From NCBI GenBank assembly GCA_022402465.1, contig JAKRSH010000043.1, positions 62,001 through 126,000 of the forward strand: 64,000 nt of DNA, in the 5' to 3' direction. Within the stretch, counting starts at the first letter, position 1. The number at the start of each line of letters is the position of its first letter. A model generated the notes under the pieces. That model saw only the letters and a program-made list of their open reading frames with translations, did not search any database and was not told the origin of the DNA. This DNA comes from Leptospiraceae bacterium (GTDB taxonomy: Bacteria; Spirochaetota; Leptospiria; Leptospirales; Leptospiraceae). The position numbers and the translations under genes are program-made. Shown here in pieces: positions 57,185 to 64,000 of this stretch.

Positions 57185-57934
57185 TCAACGCCAAATTGGT
57201 ATAGTTTCTATTCCATCTTTGAATGGCTCATAACGATAAAGATTCCCACCACCATAGAATTGAATCAGATTCTCTTTTATTTCAAATCGATTGATGCGAA
57301 AATACAGTAAGGACAATTCTTGCATTTTTTGGTCAGGAAGGTAGATGCCTATGATTCGACGATCCGTCACTACAGCGGCCAATTCGTTCTTATTCGCCAC
57401 AGCAAGAATCCTTTCACCATCTAAAGAAAAATCTATCCATTGGTTGGTATAACCATTGAAAAGATAAAAGTCTCTTTCTGTGATTATAAAAGCTGCTGTA
57501 TTACCCGAAGTAGTTTTGAAAACTTCTTCATTGTAATAATCCCCCTTAGACCAAGCCGTTCCATAATTGCTGATGCCTAAGAAATTGCGATTGGTAATGG
57601 TATAGCAAATTTCGCCAGTGCATTTTTCAAAAATTTTTCGTTCTCCCTTGATCGAATAACGAACATGGGATCCGTCTTTCAAAAAGGCATCATAAAAATC
57701 ATAGCCTAGATTCTGTGATATATTTGTTTCAAAAGGTATATAAGATGTATTGTCTTTAACTATGTTGTAAAAGGTATAATCTCTCTCAGGATTTGGATGG
57801 TCGAGATCATGAAAAATAATTTCCTGCCGTAACACTCTGGATTTGTTAGCTTGCGCTTGCATAAGAATGGGAAATGCCAAAAGTATACCTAAAAGGAAGA
57901 GATAAATTTTAAATATACGGCTGTTTCTCGGCAT
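57185..57934 (-). CDS. Uncharacterised exported protein, 249 residues
   Basis: Signal peptide (IYLFLLGILLAFPILMQAQA, cleavage after AQA likely). Remainder rich in aromatic residues and strands with ICYTITNRNFLGI, possibly a beta-propeller-like module. No lipobox. GTAAGGATATG at the start. No family recognised. Confidence 0.65.
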   Translation of the reverse strand: MPRNSRIFKIYLFLLGILLAFPILMQAQANKSRVLRQEIIFHDLDHPNPERDYTFYNIVKDNTSYIPFETNISQNLGYDFYDAFLKDGSHVRYSIKGERKIFEKCTGEICYTITNRNFLGISNYGTAWSKGDYYNEEVFKTTSGNTAAFIITERDFYLFNGYTNQWIDFSLDGERILAVANKNELAAVVTDRRIIGIYLPDQKMQELSLLYFRINRFEIKENLIQFYGGGNLYRYEPFKDGIETIPIWR

Positions 57935-58149
57935 ATCCTTACAATACGTACTATCTGAAAAAATGCAAAGATTTTTTGGAATGAATGATTACAAAATCAA
58001 TCGAATTCTAAAAAACCAGCTTCTTTAATATCACAAGCCAAAGAAGTAGTAAGAAAGCTTTCTATAATATAACAAGGAATAACTTTTTGAAAAAATTTCA
58101 AGAACGGTATGTTCTGTTTTTGCAATTGTGAAGGAATAAAAATTGTAAT

Positions 58150-58878
58150 TTAGGCAGATTTTTCTTCAGCTTGGGCGAAGAAGGCCTTAATCTCATCTGC
58201 CGAATCCGTGAAGAAAACGGGTGAAGGAAGATCATTTCTAGAAGGAAGAAATACAACAGCCTCATCTAAGAAAACAATTTGCTTTAGATCTCTAGGCTCA
58301 TATGTAAAGGACTGATTTTTCACTTGAAAAATCAAACGGCCATTTTCTTCATTCAATACTCCCTCTCCGATTCTTTTCAAATCATCAAAGGAAGATTCAT
58401 TGAATTGCATTTCCTTAAAATGTTTTTCTTCAAAAGGAATCTTTCCTTTCACATCGGTAAAAAGCAATCCTTGTATGGATAGTCTTGATTCTGGTTGCGC
58501 TTGCAAATTTTGCCCTTGGGCCCCTAGAATCTCCACTGATTCGACTACTTCTGGTTTGGTAGTTTGAGTTTCCGAAACGGGATTTGTATAAATGACATCC
58601 ATCTCATCATATCTAGGTTGGCTAAAGCTACGTTCCGCAAGAATTCTTTCTTCCAATTCTTGGTTTATGGAAGAATGGTCTTTGGTATTCATGAGAATCT
58701 CTCTCTTTTGAGACTCTGCCATTAGATTTCTACGTCTGCCTGGTTGAGACTGGGAGCCATCCATATTTCCTGCAAAATTTGGATGCATGCCTTGTTTAGA
58801 ATCTTCACTGCCTGCAAAAGAAACATAGAGGAAGCAGAGAACTCCTACTAAAATCATAACAAAAGCAATATAAAGCAT
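58150..58878 (-). CDS. Uncharacterised single-TM membrane protein, 242 residues
   Basis: N-terminal TM (IAFVMILVGVLCFLYVSF), a long low-complexity linker with Arg/Ser/Gln residues (35-130), and a C-terminal domain (140-242) of alternating strands. Divergent from the PpiD-like gene across 99 bp. Function unknown; may be an envelope assembly protein. Confidence 0.65.
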   Translation of the reverse strand: MLYIAFVMILVGVLCFLYVSFAGSEDSKQGMHPNFAGNMDGSQSQPGRRRNLMAESQKREILMNTKDHSSINQELEERILAERSFSQPRYDEMDVIYTNPVSETQTTKPEVVESVEILGAQGQNLQAQPESRLSIQGLLFTDVKGKIPFEEKHFKEMQFNESSFDDLKRIGEGVLNEENGRLIFQVKNQSFTYEPRDLKQIVFLDEAVVFLPSRNDLPSPVFFTDSADEIKAFFAQAEEKSA

Positions 58879-58977
58879 CTTAGTTCTATTATCTATCTTT
58901 CAACTGCCAATCTGTAGTAGAATTTTCTTGGTTTACAGAAAAGACCCATAATTTTGAATTCAATGTAGGAAGTCAGA

Positions 58978-60213
58978 ATGCTTGAAGAAAAACCTACCTC
59001 TATAGGGCAGATTATATGGAGATCCATAATTGGATTGTTCCTTGCCGTACTTGTTTTAATGCTGATCGTTACTTTTTTACCAGGTGACCTTGAGAGCAAT
59101 TTAATTGACCAGGTGACTGGTAGAATGAGCACAACCGCAGGTACTGTGGGTGATCGTTCCATAGCTATGGATTATTTCAATTCAGCCAGAAAAGATTGTT
59201 ATTTCCGTTATAAAGACTACGCACCTCAACTTGCGGGCAATGAAGAAATGCTTTCTAATTGTGCATACGAAACGATACGAACGATTTATGTAGCGGAAGT
59301 ACTTGCAAAATCTTTTGGATACCAAGTTTCGGAATTAGCCATCAAAAGAGAGCTCTCCAGACAAGCAAGGGAATTGTACAAACAATCCTCCACCCAAGCT
59401 GGTTATGGGGAAGAGGATATTCGTTCTCCTGAAGAAATTTATAAAAATATACTTAGATCGGATCCTATGCACTTCCGAACTGAAAAAGCAACTGCACTCT
59501 CTGTTTTTGATAGCTTTCTAAGAGCAGAATACTACAAAACTGGATCTGACCAAGCTATCCAAAAAGAAGCAGAGAATACTAAACTATCTTTAAGAATTGT
59601 TAGTATTTCTGACCAAGATCTAAATACCTTAGTTGAGTCCTCCTTAACAATAAGTGACGAAGAAGCTAAGAAGGAATATGATAAAGAAACTAAGGCTGGG
59701 AATACTCCCAAGGATGCAGAAGGGAAACCTTTAAGTTTTGAAGCTCGTAAGAACATCCTGATCAGCAAGATGAGATTAGAGAAGAAAAATCGAGCAAGTG
59801 AAGACATTAAGACTAGCCTAAAATCTAAGCGAGAAAAAGGCGCAAGTCTAGATGAATTGGCAATTGAACTAAAAACCAAGCCTGTAGTTGTTTCGAATTT
59901 AAGTATACAAGATCTAAGTTCTATCAACAGCAATGGTCAGACTTATCGACTAACACAGGATAGTGCTTTCTTGCAAGATCTAAGCGGACTTGGATTCGGT
60001 TCTCAAAAAGTGGGTGGTCCTTACAAATCCAACGATAAGACAATTTTTGTGGAATTTACCGATCTAAAGATACCTGAAGCCAAAGTCGAACCTGCTAACC
60101 TGGAACCAAAATTAGATGAATCGAGAATGCTCTTTTCCTTTTTCCTTGAGATGAACCAATCTATTGGCAAAGAAAATCCATTGTCCCGTAATCTAAGAAC
60201 AGAGGCTCAGTGA
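58978..60213 (+). CDS. Membrane-anchored SurA/PpiD-like chaperone domain protein
   Basis: 411 residues: one N-terminal TM (IIGLFLAVLVLMLIVTFLPG), then long charged helices like SurA_N/PpiD (SFGYQVSELAIKRELSRQARELYKQ). No parvulin active-site motif seen, so probably a chaperone without isomerase activity. The last bases overlap the CheX start by one base. Role in envelope protein folding is inferred. Confidence 0.75.
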   Translation: MLEEKPTSIGQIIWRSIIGLFLAVLVLMLIVTFLPGDLESNLIDQVTGRMSTTAGTVGDRSIAMDYFNSARKDCYFRYKDYAPQLAGNEEMLSNCAYETIRTIYVAEVLAKSFGYQVSELAIKRELSRQARELYKQSSTQAGYGEEDIRSPEEIYKNILRSDPMHFRTEKATALSVFDSFLRAEYYKTGSDQAIQKEAENTKLSLRIVSISDQDLNTLVESSLTISDEEAKKEYDKETKAGNTPKDAEGKPLSFEARKNILISKMRLEKKNRASEDIKTSLKSKREKGASLDELAIELKTKPVVVSNLSIQDLSSINSNGQTYRLTQDSAFLQDLSGLGFGSQKVGGPYKSNDKTIFVEFTDLKIPEAKVEPANLEPKLDESRMLFSFFLEMNQSIGKENPLSRNLRTEAQ

Positions 60214-60677
60214 TGCAAATCAAAGCAGATTTCATCAATCCATTTCTAGAAGCAGCAACCATAGTGTTTCGAGATGTACTTCAATCTGATTTGATTCGTG
60301 GTAAGATTGGAATCAAAGATTCACCAGCACCCTCACATGAGTTAGCTATCATAGTCGGAGTCATTGGCTCTTTTAGTGGAGAAGTTGTTTATAGTATGAA
60401 TTACGACACAGCTTATAAAATATCAGGAAGACTGGTTCCAGGAATGAGCCTTTCTGATATTAAGAATGAATACAAGGATATGATGGGTGAGATTGCGAAC
60501 ATGACAACTGGTAATGCTATGAATATCTTTACATCAGCTGGTCAGTCTATTGAAATCACCACACCGAATATTGTTGAAGCAAGATCAACTACGATCAAAT
60601 TCAATAACAAACCCACTCTACAAATCAATCTTTATTCTAAATTTGGTAGAGTTGAGGTAAATGTGGCAATTGCCTAA
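60213..60677 (+). CDS. cheX: CheX-like chemotaxis phosphatase
   Basis: 154 residues from the ATG at 60213 (GTG 60210 possible). The CheX/CheC motif MGEIANMTTGNAMN with the ExxN pair near 95-98 is clear; CheX dephosphorylates CheY-P. Overlaps the previous gene by one base, so they are probably co-transcribed. A terminator follows at 60683. Confidence 0.9.
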   Translation: MQIKADFINPFLEAATIVFRDVLQSDLIRGKIGIKDSPAPSHELAIIVGVIGSFSGEVVYSMNYDTAYKISGRLVPGMSLSDIKNEYKDMMGEIANMTTGNAMNIFTSAGQSIEITTPNIVEARSTTIKFNNKPTLQINLYSKFGRVEVNVAIA

Positions 60678-60682
60678 GCAAT

Positions 60683-60719
60683 AAAAAAACCTTGGATCAT
60701 ATAGAACCAAGGTTTTTTT
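60683..60719 (+). terminator. Intrinsic terminator after cheX
   Basis: AAAAAAACCTTGG and CCAAGGTTTTTTT arms around an 11-nt loop, followed by the T-run; clearly bidirectional. Confidence 0.93.
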
Positions 60720-60811
60720 CTAGTAAGCCCCTGTTTCGAGGGCGACTTGCTTATTTTTAAAATGGAAGAGATTTAGCTGATTTGGAGGTTTCGCTTCCAG
60801 GAATCAAGAAA

Positions 60812-61039
60812 TCAGTCTTCTGAGTCTTCGAGAAGATTGTTCAGACTATCTACCAAAACTTCTACCTCGACGCCATAGCCCATACAAACTTGTTCAATAG
60901 TCTCTAGCTCATTGATAGAACAATGCGAACATCCACCTAAATGGTAGCTAGAGAAAACAATTCCAGCCTCTGGGTGGAGTGACATTGCCTCTCCTACTGT
61001 CATTTCTTTATAAAATTTTGTTTGCGTAGATTCTGTCAT
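60812..61039 (-). CDS. DUF1858-domain protein
   Basis: 75 residues from the Met at 61039. MTVGEAMSLHPEAGIVFSSYHLGGCSHC matches DUF1858, small proteins related to ScdA/RIC N-terminal domains, with a CSHC pair. Divergent from the pterin gene by 65 bp. Possible role in iron-sulfur repair or redox sensing is an inference from the family. Confidence 0.85.
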   Translation of the reverse strand: MTESTQTKFYKEMTVGEAMSLHPEAGIVFSSYHLGGCSHCSINELETIEQVCMGYGVEVEVLVDSLNNLLEDSED

Positions 61040-61104
61040 GTTACCACTCTTTCGAATTCTTTTTACTATACAATATTTAGACGACTTAGATAAAGTCAAG
61101 TACT

Positions 61105-61509
61105 ATGTTTCTTGAAGAAAAAGGCAATTTTTACATTCGTATTGAAGGTCGATTTGAATCCTCTCACTACCTCTATAAATACTTTGCAGATGGTAGCGAT
61201 GAACCACACCACGGACATTCCTGGAAAGTGGAAGTTTATCTGAGTGGAAAGAATGGCTTAAGAGAAGATGGAATCTCTTATGACTTCATGGATGCAAAGA
61301 AAAAGCTCCGTGAACTAGTGGATACCTTAGAGCATACCTTGATCAATGATCTTCCTGATTTCCAGGGAGTGAATCCAACTTCAGAAAATATTGCAAAATG
61401 GTTTTACCATGGATTGAAAGAAGAGGTTCAGAACACAGGCGGCATTGTAAGGAGAATCGTTATCCACGAAGGCCCAGAAAATCTCGCCTACTACGAGCCA
61501 TTGAATTAA
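61105..61509 (+). CDS. 6-pyruvoyltetrahydropterin synthase-like protein, PTPS-III type
   Basis: 134 residues. Zinc ligands: His21 (FESSHYL) and His36/His38 (HHGHSW). The catalytic Cys of PTPS/QueD is absent; instead Glu33-Pro-His-HGH fits the EXXHGH motif of PTPS-III, which releases 6-hydroxymethyldihydropterin and replaces FolB in folate synthesis. NPTSENIAKWFY and the terminal Glu in HEGPENLAYY complete the family. Substrate activity not shown here. ATG at 61105. Confidence 0.87.
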   Translation: MFLEEKGNFYIRIEGRFESSHYLYKYFADGSDEPHHGHSWKVEVYLSGKNGLREDGISYDFMDAKKKLRELVDTLEHTLINDLPDFQGVNPTSENIAKWFYHGLKEEVQNTGGIVRRIVIHEGPENLAYYEPLN

Positions 61510-61549
61510 GGTCTTGCCCTCTAAATCATAGAAGCGTATTCTAGCTCCT

Positions 61550-63376
61550 ATGATTGCTAAGTTAAGAATCTTTTTTTTACTTTCTATTCCCTTCCTTTCT
61601 GCGGCATGGATTACACTTTCTAGCGCAAATCTTGAATTTGAATCTGAGAACCTTGATAAAATATATGATAAATATACCCTATCGAAGCTTGAATCTACAA
61701 ATGATTCCAATCTTCTTCGAAGACTCTCTCTTTATCTAAGGGGAACCATACCCGATGGCAAGGAGTCCTTAGAATTTGCGAAAAACACTGATTCCGATAA
61801 GCTTCGTTTAACTAGCATTCAATATTTACAAAGTCCAGAATTTGCAGAATACTGGGCTACCAAACTAGGCTCCTTATTTCGTGAACAGACGAATAGAAGA
61901 GATGAAGTCTATGGTGGATTTTTCAAATACCTTGCAAATTCACTCCATGAAGACAAACCGTACGATGTTTTGGTTAGAGAAATGATTACCGCAGAAGGCG
62001 ATCTTGAGAAAAATCCAGCAGGCCATTTCTATGCTAGAGATTCTGCTGACCCCTTACAAGTTGCTGAGTATGTTGGTCGTGTATTCTATGCAAAGCGTGT
62101 AGGATGTGCTAGGTGCCACGATGATAAATTTGATAAATCGTTTACTCAAAGAGATTACTATGCAATTGCAGCTTTCTTCAGCCAACAGTTCTACCGCACA
62201 GGTTGGTGGGATGAGAAAAGATTCCAAGGGGAAGCTATACCCAACATCCCCAATGAAGATATAGAAAATCTCCCTCTGAAAGAACAGAAAATCGTTAAGG
62301 ATAGAAATAGAGAATGGGATCAAGCATATTGGAACAAAATGTCCAAAGAAGAAAGAGAAAAACATAAAAATAAACATTTATTGAAATTTGGGAAGTTATA
62401 TTATGAAGAAAAATTAGGGATTCGCTTTCCAATAAAAGATGATAAACCCGGAGGAGATTTAGTCCAAGCTAAATTTCCAGATGGAACAATTCCAGAAATT
62501 AAAGAGGGGTCTGATCGAAGGAAAATCTTTGTAGATTGGTTAGTTGCAAAAGAAAATCCCAGATTTAGGAAAGTTATTATCAATCGTATCTGGAGAGAGC
62601 TTATGGGTTGGGCGTTTTTCACTCCAGAAGATGATTGGAACAAAGATACCCTTATCCAAGCAGAAGATGTCTTGAATCACTTAGACCAAGTCTTCTTAGA
62701 AAAAAATCATTCTATCAAAGAACTAATTTTCTATATCGTTAATTCCCAAGCTTATGCAAGACGAACACCAGCAAATGAAGAAGAGAAATCAAACCGAATC
62801 CAATTTTTTCCATCTAGACGTATGGATCCGGACCAGTTGATGAATTCTATTGTAAAAGGAACTCTAGAAGTTGACCAACCAAAATGGTTGTTCAGCGAAC
62901 GAAGATTAACTCAATTTTTTCCAAAAAAAGTTAATTTCAAAGGAAAGGGAGATCTCAAGATTCCTGATAAAGATCAAAAAGATATTAAATTTGCATCTCA
63001 AATGGAAAGACCAGCAAGACCGAACCAATTTTTAGCGATCTTTGGTTCAGGCAATAGAACCGATGTTGAAGATGACCATACTGAAATAACAATAGACCAA
63101 GTCTTAACTCTTATGAATGGAAGATTAACTGGAAAGGCAGCCTGGGACTTTGGTGGAAAAGATTCTCAAAGTGTAAAAACATTTGAGGCAACAAAATCTA
63201 TGAGTTCCGTTGTTAATGATCCCTTTCTAATTCTTTTAGGTAGGGACATGACGGGAAAAGAAAAAGAATTATTAATCTCAAATCTCCCCAAAGGAGACGG
63301 ACACTTTGAACGCCAAATTCTTCAAGATTTTGTTTGGGCAATTATGAATAGCCAGGAGTTCCTTCATGTCAACTAA
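61550..63376 (+). CDS. DUF1549-domain protein (partner of DUF1501 protein)
   Basis: 608 residues. Signal-like N-terminus (IFFLLSIPFLSAAWI). DUF1549 features: RLSLYLRGTIPD, a haem-like CARCH (VGCARCHDDKFD) and RDYYAIAAFFSQQF, then DUF1553-like FRKVIINRIWRELMGWAFF. These proteins are abundant in Planctomycetes. The next gene (DUF1501) overlaps by 11 bp, the standard pair. Function unknown; the CARCH motif may bind haem. Confidence 0.85.
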   Translation: MIAKLRIFFLLSIPFLSAAWITLSSANLEFESENLDKIYDKYTLSKLESTNDSNLLRRLSLYLRGTIPDGKESLEFAKNTDSDKLRLTSIQYLQSPEFAEYWATKLGSLFREQTNRRDEVYGGFFKYLANSLHEDKPYDVLVREMITAEGDLEKNPAGHFYARDSADPLQVAEYVGRVFYAKRVGCARCHDDKFDKSFTQRDYYAIAAFFSQQFYRTGWWDEKRFQGEAIPNIPNEDIENLPLKEQKIVKDRNREWDQAYWNKMSKEEREKHKNKHLLKFGKLYYEEKLGIRFPIKDDKPGGDLVQAKFPDGTIPEIKEGSDRRKIFVDWLVAKENPRFRKVIINRIWRELMGWAFFTPEDDWNKDTLIQAEDVLNHLDQVFLEKNHSIKELIFYIVNSQAYARRTPANEEEKSNRIQFFPSRRMDPDQLMNSIVKGTLEVDQPKWLFSERRLTQFFPKKVNFKGKGDLKIPDKDQKDIKFASQMERPARPNQFLAIFGSGNRTDVEDDHTEITIDQVLTLMNGRLTGKAAWDFGGKDSQSVKTFEATKSMSSVVNDPFLILLGRDMTGKEKELLISNLPKGDGHFERQILQDFVWAIMNSQEFLHVN

Positions 63377-64000
63377 ATCATCTTTTAATCGAAAAGAATT
63401 CTTACAAGCATCAGCAGCCTTGCTTGCAGGATTTACAATTCCCAAATCAAATCTTTCTGCTTTCAGTATTGCAGATTTATTTTCAAGAGCTTATGATTCC
63501 AAAGATGACTTAAGTCTTCCGTCTCCGGTGAAGACAGTAATCTTTATAAATATGGAAGGTGGCATGAGCCATGTGGATACACTTGATCCTAAGAAGAATT
63601 CAGCCTTCGGCAAAGTAAGTTCATCAATAAGAAACCTTTCCGTTCTGGAACCTTTTCAGAAGACCGCCAAACACCTACACAAATTAACAGTTATTCGTTC
63701 TACTACTTCTGAAGATGGAGATCATGGCATGGCCCAACACCTTCTAAACACAGGTTACCGCCAAACAGAAACAGTAGGGATACCAGATCTTCCTCATATG
63801 GGTTCCATGATTTCTTACATCAAATCATTAAATACAAAACCTTCTTCTTATTTTCCTCGTTATATTACCATGGGTGGACGAAATGGCAAGATTGGAGACC
63901 CAGGATATTTGAGTGTTGAGCATGCAGGCTTTCATGTAGGAGACCCCAATAAACCACTCTCGAATATTACTCCTTCTTGGGGTAAGTATGAAAATGAACG
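63366..64000 (+). CDS. DUF1501-domain protein, 3'-truncated by the window end
   Basis: Open from ATG 63366 through base 64000. N-terminus is SFNRKEFLQASAALLAGFTIP, a Tat-like or Sec signal with SFNRKEFL. Then MEGGMSHVDTLDPK and HGMAQHLLNTGYRQT, the start of DUF1501, a sulfatase/alkaline-phosphatase-superfamily-like fold (metal ligands not visible yet). The C-terminus lies outside the window. Overlaps the DUF1549 gene by 11 bp. Confidence 0.87.
   Translation, partial: MSTKSSFNRKEFLQASAALLAGFTIPKSNLSAFSIADLFSRAYDSKDDLSLPSPVKTVIFINMEGGMSHVDTLDPKKNSAFGKVSSSIRNLSVLEPFQKTAKHLHKLTVIRSTTSEDGDHGMAQHLLNTGYRQTETVGIPDLPHMGSMISYIKSLNTKPSSYFPRYITMGGRNGKIGDPGYLSVEHAGFHVGDPNKPLSNITPSWGKYENE

Overview
This window is a low-GC (roughly 36-37%, estimated by eye) chromosomal segment of a spirochaete, almost certainly Leptospira. 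The evidence is a secreted protein ending in a DUF1554-type domain (a Leptospira speciality), free-standing 5S rRNA genes not linked to 16S/23S, many small lipoproteins with Leptospira-style lipoboxes, a HrcA/CIRCE-controlled groESL operon and the general gene style. The species is not assignable from the sequence alone; two 5S genes would fit a saprophyte-like member.

Layout. 1-1592: arsenic resistance (5'-truncated ACR3 exporter, phosphatase-type arsenate reductase). 1656-6220: a minus-strand operon of an SPFH/band-7 protein, an NAD-kinase-like protein and a 781-residue fusion of an isochorismatase-like, an APH-kinase-like and a dual-specificity-phosphatase domain. 6335-8806: UDP-glucose dehydrogenase and DAHP synthase. 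9091-13244: DUF1554 protein, GST, thioesterase, lipoprotein hydrolase, methyltransferase. 13253-14923: a STAS/HATPase partner-switching module. 15061-17228: groESL with a promoter between two CIRCE operators and a strong terminator. 17269-24848: cNMP-domain proteins, patatin, acyl-CoA dehydrogenase, a large membrane adenylate/guanylate cyclase and a DUF4386 protein. 25012-30297: a beta-barrel protein, a LolA-like protein and an RND/MMPL exporter with a divergent TetR regulator. 30296-32814: two near-identical 5S rRNA units bracketing an OlsF-like bifunctional acyltransferase. 32863-39310: ABC-2 exporter, RNA methyltransferase, HATPase-HDOD regulator, SpoIID-like lipoprotein and GH25 lysozyme.

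39409-47858 is the most unusual region: a tightly overlapping minus-strand operon encoding a complete complex-I/group-4-hydrogenase-like membrane complex plus a SulP-STAS anion transporter. The catalytic subunits have lost every NiFe cysteine that can be aligned and all four proximal [4Fe-4S] cysteines, while the two ferredoxin-type clusters and the membrane subunits are kept. It reads as an ion-translocating or anion-transport complex derived from a hydrogenase rather than a hydrogenase.

47915-64000 holds a LolD/FtsX-type ABC system, pyrE, a REC-GGDEF diguanylate cyclase, a dihaem cytochrome c peroxidase, several Leptospira-type lipoproteins and unknown proteins, a 51-bp direct repeat with a ribosome-binding-site-like hairpin, a SurA/PpiD-like anchored protein with CheX, a DUF1858 protein, a PTPS-III-like pterin enzyme and a DUF1549/DUF1501 pair, the last cut off by the window end.
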